Below the pieces are notes generated by a model, which did not search any database, was not told the origin of the DNA, and was given only the letters and a program-made list of their open reading frames with translations. Shown one piece after another: positions 10,390-19,217 of a stretch of DNA of 64,000 nt. Origin of the DNA: Prochlorococcus sp. AG-347-J21 (lineage in GTDB: Bacteria; Cyanobacteriota; Cyanobacteriia; PCC-6307; Cyanobiaceae); contig QCBX01000010.1 in assembly GCA_003281455.1 (NCBI GenBank), positions 1 through 64,000 of the forward strand. Reading direction: 5' to 3'. The translations under genes were made by a program, and so were the position numbers. The number at the start of each line of letters is the position of its first letter. The stretch's first letter is position 1.

Positions 10390-10404
10390 TCCCTATTATA
10401 GGGA
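10390..10404 (-). promoter_or_regulatory. Dyad centred on the dapA stop codon, containing a -10-like box for rnj
   Basis: TCCCTA (10390-10395), TTA (10396-10398) and TAGGGA (10399-10404) form a perfect 6-base inverted repeat whose centre is the dapA stop codon. Read on the minus strand the centre gives TATAAT, a consensus -10 box about 80 bases before the rnj start. It may be a hairpin at the dapA end, an rnj promoter with flanking symmetry, or chance. Confidence 0.35.
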
Positions 10405-11298
10405 ATTCAGGATAAAAGATAGTTGCTTTTTCATGTCATTGGTTAAAGGTGACAAAGGACTTCTAGGATTACCTACATCCCATCCCGACAGCTCCAAAGC
10501 AGCCTTAATTGGGATTGGATTAGTAGTCATAAAGAGTGCTTTGAAAAGAGGCTGAAGTTTTTCATGAATAGCAAGAGCATTGGAAACCTTTCCACTTTGA
10601 AAAGAATGAATCATCTCTTTCAATTGCAATCCAACTAAATGACTTGCAACACTTACTACTCCTACAGCACCTACAGATAACATTGGAAGCAACAATGAAT
10701 CGTCGCCACTATATACAGAGAGTTCGGAGCCACAAATAGCTCTTAGTTCTGTTACTTCTTCTATTCTACCGCTTGCAGCTTTAATACTGAGAATATTTGA
10801 GAAATCCATAAGTTTCTTCACAGTATCAGGTAATAAATTGCATCCAGTCCTGCCAGGAATGTTGTAGAGCATAAGAGGCAAATCCTTTGCAGATTTAGCA
10901 ATAGAACTGAAATGTTTATAAAGACCTTCTTGAGGGGGCTTATTGTAATAAGGAACAACGACCAAAGCACCGTCGGCACCAGAGTCGTAAGCTTTTTTTG
11001 TAGCTTCCACAGCTTCGCTTGTACAATTGCTACCAGTGCCAACTATTACTTTACAGCTTGCATCCAAAGATCCTTTTACCGCAATAAATAAATCATGCTG
11101 TTCCGCCCACGAAAGAGTCGGAGATTCTCCAGTAGTACCGCACAACACAATTCCATCGGAACCGTTCTCAAAAAGATAATTTGAAAGTTTTATAGCTAGT
11201 TCATAATCTACATCTCCATTCTCAGTGAATGGAGTAACCATTGCAGTCAATATTCTTCCAAATAGTGGATTATTACACTCAGTTTTGTCTGTAATCAT
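10396..11298 (-). CDS. dapA: 4-hydroxy-tetrahydrodipicolinate synthase
   Basis: DapA condenses pyruvate with aspartate semialdehyde in lysine and diaminopimelate synthesis. The 300-residue protein shows CGTTGES (from residue 53), YNIPGRTG with Tyr145, and the Schiff-base lysine Lys173 in SIKAASG. Length is normal. It starts at an ATG that overlaps the asd stop codon by 4 bases, so the two genes are probably translationally coupled. The substrate comes directly from the asd product. Confidence 0.96.
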   Translation of the reverse strand: MITDKTECNNPLFGRILTAMVTPFTENGDVDYELAIKLSNYLFENGSDGIVLCGTTGESPTLSWAEQHDLFIAVKGSLDASCKVIVGTGSNCTSEAVEATKKAYDSGADGALVVVPYYNKPPQEGLYKHFSSIAKSAKDLPLMLYNIPGRTGCNLLPDTVKKLMDFSNILSIKAASGRIEEVTELRAICGSELSVYSGDDSLLLPMLSVGAVGVVSVASHLVGLQLKEMIHSFQSGKVSNALAIHEKLQPLFKALFMTTNPIPIKAALELSGWDVGNPRSPLSPLTNDMKKQLSFILNSL

Positions 11299-12326
11299 TT
11301 TTTTGGAATTAATAACTCAGCTATTTGAACAGCATTAAGAGCTGCTCCTTTTCTTATTTGATCTCCACATAACCATAATTCTAATCCATGAGGCTGACTT
11401 ATATCAGTTCTTAGCCTGCCAACAGCAACATTATCCCTTCCCATAACGTCATTTGGCATAGGAAATCTATTATTTTTGTAATCCTCAATAACTTCAATTC
11501 CAGGAGAATTTTTTAATTCTTCAAGAGCATCCTTAGGCTCAACTACATCGGCAAATTCAATATTGATCGATTCAGAATGTGCTCTCAGTACTGGGACTCG
11601 AACACATGTAGCAGAGAGCTTTAAATCAGCAATATTTAATATTTTCCTTGTCTCATTAACCATTTTCATCTCTTCTTCGCAGTAATTATTTGAAAGCATA
11701 GGGGAATTATGTAAAAACAAATTAAAAGCAAGGGAGTATGGCAAAACTTCACTTTTTTGAGGATTTCCTTGAAGATATTGTTCAGTTAAAAGTTTTAGTT
11801 CCTCCATCGCCAGTTGGCCTGCACCACTGACAGATTGATATGTTGAGACAATAACTCTTTGAATAGTCGAAAGTTTGTTTAATGGAGCTAAAACTAATGA
11901 CAACAAAATGGTAGTACAGTTTGGATTCGCTATTACCCCATCATGATTAAGTACGTCACTAGCATTAACTTCAGGGACTATAAGAGGAACGTTTTTATCT
12001 AATCTGAAAGCACTTGAATTATCTATCAGTAAAGCATTTTGATCAATAATGGTAGACAACCATTTTTTTGAAATACTTCCGCCAGCTGAAGCCAAAACTA
12101 AATCAAGATTCTTAAATTCTTCCTTAGTTGTTTTTTTTGTAACTAATTCTTCATCTTTCCAAATAATTTTTTTTCCTTCTGACCGCTCTGATGAAAGCAA
12201 GACCAATTCTGATATTGGGAAATCACGTTGTTCAAGGATTTTTAGCAATTCAGATCCCACAGCACCTGAAGAACCTAAAACAGCAACTTTTAATGGCCTA
12301 TTAGGCAAATACGGAGATTGTCTCAC
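11295..12326 (-). CDS. asd: Aspartate-semialdehyde dehydrogenase
   Basis: Asd reduces aspartyl phosphate to aspartate semialdehyde with NADPH. The NADP-binding motif is GSSGAVG at residues 18-24, the catalytic cysteine is Cys137 in NPNCTT, and [10 protein letters not shown] carries substrate-binding Arg and the general-base His. The start is a GTG at 12326, supported by its position about 12 residues before the Rossmann motif. It begins the asd-dapA-rnj run and is divergent from tig across 124 bases. Confidence 0.96.
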   Translation of the reverse strand: MRQSPYLPNRPLKVAVLGSSGAVGSELLKILEQRDFPISELVLLSSERSEGKKIIWKDEELVTKKTTKEEFKNLDLVLASAGGSISKKWLSTIIDQNALLIDNSSAFRLDKNVPLIVPEVNASDVLNHDGVIANPNCTTILLSLVLAPLNKLSTIQRVIVSTYQSVSGAGQLAMEELKLLTEQYLQGNPQKSEVLPYSLAFNLFLHNSPMLSNNYCEEEMKMVNETRKILNIADLKLSATCVRVPVLRAHSESINIEFADVVEPKDALEELKNSPGIEVIEDYKNNRFPMPNDVMGRDNVAVGRLRTDISQPHGLELWLCGDQIRKGAALNAVQIAELLIPKK

Positions 12327-12397
12327 ACTTTAAAATGATTTTTATAAATAGATTGACTATTTTTTTTACTTTATCAAAAAATTAACTTTCAAGGAAA

Positions 12398-12410
12398 TCA
12401 CATAATGTGA
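12398..12410. promoter_or_regulatory. Perfect 13-base palindrome upstream of trigger factor
   Basis: TCACAT-A-ATGTGA is a perfect inverted repeat with a one-base centre, 40 bases before the tig start and 71 bases before the asd start. Its middle, CATAAT, resembles a -10 hexamer on the plus strand. It could be an operator for tig, or for both divergent genes. The symmetry is seen directly; the role is inferred. Confidence 0.4.
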
Positions 12411-12450
12411 AATAATTAAGATTCGGCTCATAGTAATAACTTAGAAAAAC

Positions 12451-13884
12451 ATGGCTAAAGATGCACTAATAGTCAAAACAACTCCTCTGCCTCAAAGTAG
12501 AATTTCATTCGAATTAGAAATACCATCTGAGACATGCAAAACGTGTGTAAATGAAACAATCAGTTCTATCAGTCGTTCGGCTAAAATTCCTGGATTTAGA
12601 CTTGGTAAGATTCCTAAACAAGTCTTAATCCAAAGAATTGGCATCACACAATTACATGCTTCTGCTCTGGAAAAAATTATTGATAAATCATGGCAAGAAG
12701 CGTTAAAAATTAAATCTATAGAGCCACTAAGTGAGCCAGAATTGGTAGATGGATTTGAATCTTTACTTGCAAAGTTTAGTCCTGAAAAATCACTTAAGGT
12801 TACTCTTCAAACTGATGTTGCCCCAGAATTAAAACTTAAAAAATCCAAAGGACTAAGTGTTGAAATATCAAAGACAAAGTTTGATCCTAAATCAATAGAT
12901 GAAGCGCTAGAAAAATCTAGAAATCAGTTTGCAAACATTATTCCAGTTATTAATAGAGCAGCAAAATTAGGAGATATTGCTGTAGTTAGTTTCAAAGGAA
13001 AATATAAAGATTCTGGTAAAGAGATTGATGGTGGAACAAGTGAATCAATGGATCTTGAGTTAGAAAAGAACAAAATGATTCCCGGTTTCGTTGAGGGAAT
13101 CATAAAGATGAAAATTGGTGATACTAAAACACTTAACCTTAAATTTCCTGATGATTATTCTCATGAGGATTCAAGAGGCAAAGAAGCAATTTTTGAAGTA
13201 AATCTTAAGGATCTTAAGGAAAAAGAATTACCTGAACTTAATGACGATTTTGCAAAACAGTCTGGCAACAAAGAATCATTAAAAGAGTTAAAGAAAGATA
13301 TTGAAAAGCAACTTAAAGACAATTTTGAAAAAACTCAAAAAGATATCAAAATTGAAGCTTTATTAGATGCCTTAACAAACGAATTGGTTGCTGAAATTCC
13401 AAAATCTATGATTGATATAGAAGTGAGGAATAATATTGAACAAACCGCTCAAAGATTTGCTCAACAAGGTCTTGATGTAAAATCTACTTTCACTCCGGAA
13501 TTAGTTAAGTCATTAGCAGAGTCCACAAGGCCTCAAGCTGAAAAAAATGTTCAAAGAAATTTAGCTTTAAAAGCATTAGCTGAAACAGAAAACATAAAAG
13601 TCGAGAAAGATGAAATTGATTTAAAAATGAAAGATTATGAAGATGCAATCTCTCAATCTTCAAAACAAATAGATATCAAAAGATTAACAGAAGTAGTAAG
13701 TGACGATCTACTCAAAGAAAAATTAATAATTTGGCTTGAAGAAAATTCTGAAATAAAAGAAAAAACTACAAAAACTTCTAAAGCTACAAAAACCTCCAAA
13801 ACATCAAAAGCCGCAAAAACTGCGACTAAAACTACAAAAACTTCTAAAGCTACAAAAACTCAAAATAAAAAAGAAAAAAAATAA
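12451..13884 (+). CDS. tig: Trigger factor, ribosome-associated chaperone
   Basis: Trigger factor binds the ribosome exit tunnel and folds nascent chains. The ribosome-binding signature GFRLGKIP is at residues 48-55. A PPIase (FKBP-like) domain follows at about residues 160-245 (AVVSFKGKYKDSGKEIDGG), then the helical chaperone domain. The last 40 residues are an added Lys/Thr/Ser/Ala tail with a duplicated KTTKTSKATKT unit, longer and more basic than the usual end. It starts the tig-clpP-clpX-dnaX plus-strand run, an arrangement common in cyanobacteria. Confidence 0.95.
   Translation: MAKDALIVKTTPLPQSRISFELEIPSETCKTCVNETISSISRSAKIPGFRLGKIPKQVLIQRIGITQLHASALEKIIDKSWQEALKIKSIEPLSEPELVDGFESLLAKFSPEKSLKVTLQTDVAPELKLKKSKGLSVEISKTKFDPKSIDEALEKSRNQFANIIPVINRAAKLGDIAVVSFKGKYKDSGKEIDGGTSESMDLELEKNKMIPGFVEGIIKMKIGDTKTLNLKFPDDYSHEDSRGKEAIFEVNLKDLKEKELPELNDDFAKQSGNKESLKELKKDIEKQLKDNFEKTQKDIKIEALLDALTNELVAEIPKSMIDIEVRNNIEQTAQRFAQQGLDVKSTFTPELVKSLAESTRPQAEKNVQRNLALKALAETENIKVEKDEIDLKMKDYEDAISQSSKQIDIKRLTEVVSDDLLKEKLIIWLEENSEIKEKTTKTSKATKTSKTSKAAKTATKTTKTSKATKTQNKKEKK
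13762..13859 (+). repeat. tig: 32-base direct repeat inside the tig 3' end
   Basis: Bases 13762-13793 and 13828-13859 are identical over 32 bases and start 66 bases (22 codons) apart. They encode the duplicated KTTKTSKATKT unit in the basic tail of trigger factor. The segment between them encodes a similar Lys-Thr-Ser-Ala sequence, so the tail looks like a product of tandem duplication. Confidence 0.85.
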
Positions 13885-13949
13885 TTTATGAAATTTCCTA
13901 CTAATTAAACAAAAACCCCCTAAATTATTTATAAGACGAAAACTAATTT

Positions 13950-14594
13950 GTGAACTCAGAAAAAAAACATTTAATCCAAAGCTCAATAAGTTCTTACGAA
14001 AGTAATCATAAAACTATTGCCGCTGTTCCCACCGTTATAGAACAATCAGGTAGAGGAGAAAGAGCTTTTGATATATATTCAAGATTATTGAGGGAAAGAA
14101 TAATTTTTTTAGGTACCGGAATTAACGATCAAGTATCTGACTCCCTTGTTGCACAATTATTATTTCTTGAAGCTGAAGATCCCGAAAAAGACATACAAAT
14201 ATATATCAATTCTCCTGGAGGCTCAGTAACTGCAGGAATGGCCATATATGATACCATGCAGCAAATATCGCCTGATGTAGTGACAATATGTTTTGGAGTA
14301 GCGGCAAGTATGGGGGCATTTCTACTTTCTGGAGGAGCAAAGGGGAAAAGATTGGCTTTACCTAATTCTAGGATTATGATTCATCAACCTCTAGGAGGTG
14401 CACAAGGCCAAGCAGTAGAGATTGAAATACAAGCTAAAGAAATACTTTTTCTCAAGAAAACATTAAATTCACTTTTAGCTGAACATACTGGTCAACCTTT
14501 AGAAAAAATTAATGAAGATACAGAAAGAGATTACTTTTTATCCCCCTCAGAAGCAGTCGAATATGGATTAATTGATAAAGTTATCAAAAAGTGA
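13950..14594 (+). CDS. clpP: ATP-dependent Clp protease proteolytic subunit
   Basis: ClpP is the barrel-shaped serine protease that degrades substrates delivered by Clp ATPases. The catalytic triad is complete: Ser120 in GVAASMGA, His145 in MIHQPLGG and Asp194 in EDTERD. The 214-residue length is normal with a short N-terminal extension. The start is a GTG at 13950. Position just before clpX suggests the clpP2-type paralogue that partners ClpX in cyanobacteria; that assignment rests on context. Confidence 0.95.
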   Translation: MNSEKKHLIQSSISSYESNHKTIAAVPTVIEQSGRGERAFDIYSRLLRERIIFLGTGINDQVSDSLVAQLLFLEAEDPEKDIQIYINSPGGSVTAGMAIYDTMQQISPDVVTICFGVAASMGAFLLSGGAKGKRLALPNSRIMIHQPLGGAQGQAVEIEIQAKEILFLKKTLNSLLAEHTGQPLEKINEDTERDYFLSPSEAVEYGLIDKVIKK

Positions 14595-14651
14595 CAAGGG
14601 GTTCTGATTTTTTAAGAATATGATGACGAATCGATATTTATGAGCAATCCT

Positions 14652-14682
14652 AGTGAATAGGTAATATTTAACACCTTTCACT
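14652..14682 (+). promoter_or_regulatory. Hairpin between clpP and clpX
   Basis: The left arm AGTGAATAGGT (14652-14662) pairs with ACCTTTCACT (14673-14682) over ten base pairs with one bulged T and a 10-base AT-only-plus-C loop. It ends 17 bases before the clpX ATG. It lacks a long T run, so it is more likely a partial terminator, RNA processing site or leader structure than a full terminator. A TATAAT at 14692-14697 is too close to the ATG to be a normal promoter. Confidence 0.4.
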
Positions 14683-14699
14683 TTAAAAACTTATAATCG

Positions 14700-16067
14700 A
14701 TGGCTAAATTCGACGCCCATCTTAAATGTTCATTTTGCGGGAAGTCACAAGACCAAGTAAGAAAGCTTATAGCTGGTCCTGGGGTTTATATCTGTGATGA
14801 GTGCATAGACCTTTGTAATGAGATTCTCGATGAAGAACTACTTGATAATCAAGCGAACACAAACAATTATCCACAAGTAAAAAAGAAATTACCAACTGAT
14901 AATCCAAAAAAATCTATACCTTTAGAATTAAACTCAATTCCTAAGCCATTAGAAATTAAAAGTTTTCTAGATAATCAAGTTGTTGGACAAGAATCTGCGA
15001 AAAAAATATTATCAGTAGCCGTATACAATCACTACAAGCGATTAGCTTGGAAAGTTAAAGAAGAGAGTAAAAATAGCAATTCAAAAGATTCACAAGCAAC
15101 TAAATTACAAAAATCAAATATTTTACTCATCGGCCCTACTGGAAGTGGCAAAACATTATTGGCACAAACTTTAGCAGAGTTTCTAGATGTTCCTTTTGCA
15201 GTAGCTGATGCAACGACTTTGACAGAAGCTGGATATGTTGGGGAGGATGTTGAAAACATACTTTTAAGGCTTCTACAGAAATCAGAAATGAATGTAGAAC
15301 TAGCTCAAAAAGGAATTATTTATATTGATGAAATAGATAAAATTGCAAGAAAAAGCGAGAATCCTTCAATTACTAGAGATGTCTCCGGTGAAGGGGTACA
15401 GCAAGCATTATTAAAAATGCTTGAAGGAACAATTGCTAATGTGCCGCCCCAAGGTGGCAGAAAACATCCTTATCATGACTGCATCCAAATTGATACGAGT
15501 CAAATATTATTTATTTGCGGAGGAGCTTTTATAGGTTTAGAGGATATCGTTCAAAAGCGTATGGGTAAAAACTCCATAGGATTTACAACCAATTCAGATC
15601 AAAACAAAGTTGATGCAAAAAAAATAGTGGATCCAAGAGATTCCCTGAAAAATTTAGAATTAGATGACTTAGTAAAATATGGACTAATTCCAGAATTTAT
15701 TGGAAGAATTCCGGTTTGTGCTGTATTAGATCGTCTTACTAAAGAAACTTTAGAATCTATTTTGACTCAACCAAGAGATGCATTAGTAAAGCAATTCAAA
15801 ACTTTGCTAAGTATGGATAATGTTGAATTATCATTTGAGCCTGATTCTGTTGAAGCGATAGCAAATGAAGCATATGAAAGAAAAACTGGTGCAAGAGCAT
15901 TAAGATCAATAATTGAGGAACTAATGCTAGACATAATGTACACTTTGCCTTCTGAAGAAAATGTAAAAGAATTCACAATTACGAAAAAAATGGTAGATAA
16001 TTTGTTCTCATCTAAAATTGTTAAACTACCTTCAGGATCAAAAAGAATCATTAAAGAGTCTGCATAA
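14700..16067 (+). CDS. clpX: ATP-dependent Clp protease ATP-binding subunit ClpX
   Basis: ClpX unfolds substrates and feeds them to ClpP. The N-terminal zinc-binding domain has cysteines 10, 13, 32 and 35 (CSFC and CDEC). Walker A is GPTGSGKT, Walker B is [10 protein letters not shown], and RMGKNSIGF contains the loop that docks on ClpP. The sensor-2 arginine motif is in [10 protein letters not shown]. The 455-residue length is normal, with a charged linker after the zinc domain. It lies 105 bases after clpP. Confidence 0.97.
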   Translation: MAKFDAHLKCSFCGKSQDQVRKLIAGPGVYICDECIDLCNEILDEELLDNQANTNNYPQVKKKLPTDNPKKSIPLELNSIPKPLEIKSFLDNQVVGQESAKKILSVAVYNHYKRLAWKVKEESKNSNSKDSQATKLQKSNILLIGPTGSGKTLLAQTLAEFLDVPFAVADATTLTEAGYVGEDVENILLRLLQKSEMNVELAQKGIIYIDEIDKIARKSENPSITRDVSGEGVQQALLKMLEGTIANVPPQGGRKHPYHDCIQIDTSQILFICGGAFIGLEDIVQKRMGKNSIGFTTNSDQNKVDAKKIVDPRDSLKNLELDDLVKYGLIPEFIGRIPVCAVLDRLTKETLESILTQPRDALVKQFKTLLSMDNVELSFEPDSVEAIANEAYERKTGARALRSIIEELMLDIMYTLPSEENVKEFTITKKMVDNLFSSKIVKLPSGSKRIIKESA

Positions 16068-16123
16068 ATTAAAGTTGTATTTTTTTAATTTGATCCCGAA
16101 TTTTTATAATTAATGAAAAATAA

Positions 16124-17887
16124 ATGCCAAATATACATAAGCCTTTTCATCAAAAATATAGACCAAAAAACTTAGACGAACTGGTTGGGCAAAAATTTAT
16201 ATCCATTACACTCAAACATGCACTATTAACAAAAAAAATTGCTCCTGCATATCTTTTTAATGGTCCAAGAGGCACTGGAAAAACATCAAGTGCAAGAATT
16301 TTTGCAAAATCATTAAATTGCCAAGCAGTTGACCAACCTACCATAAATCCTTGTTGTAAATGTGACTTATGCAGACAAATTACATATGGGAATGCACTAG
16401 ATATTATCGAGATTGATGCTGCATCAAATACAGGAGTAGAAAATATAAGAGAAATTATTGAAAGAGCGAGATTTGCACCTACTCAAGCGAGATGGAAAGT
16501 ATATGTTATTGATGAATGTCATATGCTTTCAACTGCAGCTTCAAATGCTTTACTAAAAACTATTGAAGAACCGCCATCAAGAGTTGTATTTATCCTTGCG
16601 ACGACAAATCCTGAGAGAGTATTAAATACGATACAAAGTAGATGCCAAAAGTTCGATTTTAGAAGAATAAGCCCCAAAGACATTTTTCAACATTTATCAG
16701 AAATAGCAAAAAAAGAGTCCATTGAGTATGAAGTGCAGGCGTTAAAAATGATTGCAAAAAGATCTAATGGAGGCATGAGAGATGCACAAAGCCTCCTTGA
16801 ACAACTGAATCTTTTACCAGAAGGTATAACAATTAATAATATCCAAAACCTGCTAGGAGAAGTATCAGAAATTGAATTAACAAATCTGATTAAATCATTG
16901 GTCGAGAACAATCCTGAGTCATTAATTATCACCTGCAACAAATTATATGATGCTGGAAACGAACCCCTTCAAATAATTATCGGATTATTGAATATAACAA
17001 GAGATCTACTACTACATACTACAAATAATAAATATTCAGATCTTTATTATACGTCTGATGAATTTCAAGATGAATTGGATAAAATTTCAAAAAAAATTAA
17101 TAAATCAACAATAATTAAATGGCATAATTATCTGAGAAATATTGAATATCAAATCAAAACAAGTGATAATCCAAGGCTTTGGTTTGAAATACATTTAACT
17201 GGCCTTCTAAGTAATCAAGAGATAAATAGTTTTGAAAATAAGCAAGAAAGTAAGAATAATGCGACTAAGGAGAATCATGAAAGCAGAAAAGACATTGAAA
17301 TTATTAATAAAGAAAATATTTCAAATGAAATTCAAAACCCGAATATTAAAAAGGAGATAAGTCGAGAAGAATTAATTGAAAAAAAAGAAGAAAAATTAGA
17401 AAAATTTGACAATCATGGAAAAGAAAGTACATTCACTATTTCTAACAATACCCAGCATGATCTTGGGGCAAATAATTTAAAAGATAAATGGGAACTAATT
17501 CTTTCGAAATTAGAGTTACCATCAACAAGAATGTTACTTTCACAACAAGCCGAACTTGAAAGTTTTGATTCTGATAAGATCACAATTGCATTATCTCCAA
17601 ATTGGGAAAATATGATTAAAAGCAGAAAAGTTGTAATTGAAAATACATTAAAAAAGATATTTGGAGATCATATAATACTTAATTTTTCAACCAAAAAATT
17701 AACTCAAAGTAACGCAACTAACACACCAGAAGTAACCAAGAATGAAGTGAAAGATTTTAACCAAATAAAAAAAATAGAACCAAAAACTAATTCGTCAACC
17801 CAAAAATCTAACGATGAAACTTATGATGATAGTTCAAAAAACTTAGCAAATTTTTTTAATGGAGAAATTATAGACCTTGATGAATAA
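16124..17887 (+). CDS. dnaX: DNA polymerase III tau/gamma subunit
   Basis: DnaX is the clamp-loader motor. Walker A GPRGTGKT is at residues 47-54, zinc-binding cysteines include 66, 77/78, 80 and 83, and the DEAD-like Walker B is VIDECHML. AAA+ domains and the collar run to about residue 365. A charged, low-complexity linker of about 80 residues follows, then a C-terminal domain from about residue 445 (LKDKWELILSKLELPSTRMLL). No intein is present. An A-run in the linker could allow a gamma-length short product (see 17379). The start ATG is 56 bases after clpX. Confidence 0.95.
   Translation: MPNIHKPFHQKYRPKNLDELVGQKFISITLKHALLTKKIAPAYLFNGPRGTGKTSSARIFAKSLNCQAVDQPTINPCCKCDLCRQITYGNALDIIEIDAASNTGVENIREIIERARFAPTQARWKVYVIDECHMLSTAASNALLKTIEEPPSRVVFILATTNPERVLNTIQSRCQKFDFRRISPKDIFQHLSEIAKKESIEYEVQALKMIAKRSNGGMRDAQSLLEQLNLLPEGITINNIQNLLGEVSEIELTNLIKSLVENNPESLIITCNKLYDAGNEPLQIIIGLLNITRDLLLHTTNNKYSDLYYTSDEFQDELDKISKKINKSTIIKWHNYLRNIEYQIKTSDNPRLWFEIHLTGLLSNQEINSFENKQESKNNATKENHESRKDIEIINKENISNEIQNPNIKKEISREELIEKKEEKLEKFDNHGKESTFTISNNTQHDLGANNLKDKWELILSKLELPSTRMLLSQQAELESFDSDKITIALSPNWENMIKSRKVVIENTLKKIFGDHIILNFSTKKLTQSNATNTPEVTKNEVKDFNQIKKIEPKTNSSTQKSNDETYDDSSKNLANFFNGEIIDLDE
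17379..17386 (+). other. dnaX: Candidate slippage site in dnaX (run of eight A)
   Basis: Eight A residues cover the codons AAA AAA before GAA in the linker region. A shift to the -1 frame here meets TGA at 17407-17409, giving a product of about 428 residues; a +1 shift meets TAG at 17397-17399. The E. coli gamma protein, made by -1 frameshifting on A AAA AAG, has 431 residues. A Shine-Dalgarno-like AAGGAGA is at 17351-17357, 21 bases upstream. The sequence is seen; the slippage is inferred and A-runs are common in this genome. Confidence 0.35.
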
Positions 17888-17888
17888 A

Positions 17889-19190
17889 TTAAACTCCAGT
17901 ATGAAGAGTTTTTCGCCAAAGAATCTTTTTGGGAAAAATAGACATCTTTATTGTTACCCAAGGGATTACTAGAAACCAATGCGATAAATAAAAAACCGAT
18001 ACAAATACCATCAAAAAGTTGCTTTTTTGCAATACAGGAACTTCGCTTTTGCAAGAAGAACCGTACCAAAAAGCAATTCCGGATAACATAAAAGCAGTAA
18101 ATGAAATAGGCCAGTAAATTGGTGAATCTAAAAAAGCAATACTGAAAACTAAATCAAAAATAGAAATGATTGGTAGTGCATATTGCAAGATGAAAAAGTA
18201 AGTTAAATCAAATTTCTGAAAATAATCAATTTTATTAGTAAAAAATTGATCTCCATAATCAAAGAATCTTTGCAACCCTCCCTCTGCCCATCTTTGCCTT
18301 TGCGCTAATAAAGCATTTAAATTCTCAACTGCCTCCTCCATGACTGGGGGATCCCATAAGATTCCAATTCTAGATTTTGATAATAATAATCTTAAACTCA
18401 AATCAAGATCATCTGTAACTGTATCTTCATTAAAAGAACCACATGCCAATAATGTTTCTTTCTTAATTAATTGGCCATTTCCCCTTAATTCGGAAACTCC
18501 AGCAACTGATAATCTTCCATATTGAAAGATTGCATCCATAGCCATCTCCATTGATTGACAGGAAGTTAAAAAATTCTTACTTACATTTGTTACTGATTTT
18601 CTTAGTTGAACTGCAGACCAATCACCCTCTTCTACAAAACTAAATAACCTTATCAAAGAATCTTGTTTTAATTCAGCATCAGCATCCAAAACTAATAACC
18701 ATTCACCATGAGTAAATTTCAAGGCATAATTCAAAGCTCCAGACTTTCCTCCTCCTGCATTTGGAGAACGACTTATGATTTTTAGCTTGTCATATTGTTT
18801 AGATAATCGATCTAAAATTAAAGGCGTCTTATCAGAACTACCATCATCGATTATGTAAATATTTAATTTATTTATTGGATAATCTAAACTAAACAATCTT
18901 CCAACTAATCTTGCTATGACATTCTCTTCATCTCTAGCTGCGACTAAAATATCAAGCACAGGTAAATCTTTATTGCTAATTCTTCTGCTTACAATATTTA
19001 AAACGTTATTCCTTTTGAAATTTCTAGAAATAACTATTAAACCGTAACAAACAATCACAAAAGAAAGAGTCAATATTATGTAAAAGAAATTTTCGATGTT
19101 TTTAGCATGAGGAATAAAAGCTACTAAAAAACAAGCACTAAGAAATATAAAGGACTTCAATCTTCGATTTTTATAAAAACCCTTACTCAT
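17889..19190 (-). CDS. Membrane-bound family 2 glycosyltransferase (processive type)
   Basis: This 433-residue protein has two N-terminal membrane segments (about residues 13-30 and 33-53), a cytoplasmic GT2 domain, and several C-terminal membrane segments. The GT2 motifs are complete: DDGSSD, DADAE, TDDLDLSLRL and QRQRWAEG (QxxRW). This is the pattern of BcsA-like, hyaluronan-synthase-like or ceramide-glucosyltransferase-like enzymes that make a polysaccharide or glycolipid from nucleotide sugars. The substrate cannot be told from sequence. It converges on dnaX with a one-base gap and lies downstream of the SpoIID-like gene, so both may serve the cell envelope. Confidence 0.85.
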   Translation of the reverse strand: MSKGFYKNRRLKSFIFLSACFLVAFIPHAKNIENFFYIILTLSFVIVCYGLIVISRNFKRNNVLNIVSRRISNKDLPVLDILVAARDEENVIARLVGRLFSLDYPINKLNIYIIDDGSSDKTPLILDRLSKQYDKLKIISRSPNAGGGKSGALNYALKFTHGEWLLVLDADAELKQDSLIRLFSFVEEGDWSAVQLRKSVTNVSKNFLTSCQSMEMAMDAIFQYGRLSVAGVSELRGNGQLIKKETLLACGSFNEDTVTDDLDLSLRLLLSKSRIGILWDPPVMEEAVENLNALLAQRQRWAEGGLQRFFDYGDQFFTNKIDYFQKFDLTYFFILQYALPIISIFDLVFSIAFLDSPIYWPISFTAFMLSGIAFWYGSSCKSEVPVLQKSNFLMVFVSVFYLSHWFLVIPWVTIKMSIFPKKILWRKTLHTGV

Positions 19191-19217
19191 AAAAGTAAAT
19201 TTTCAATTACTTGACTT

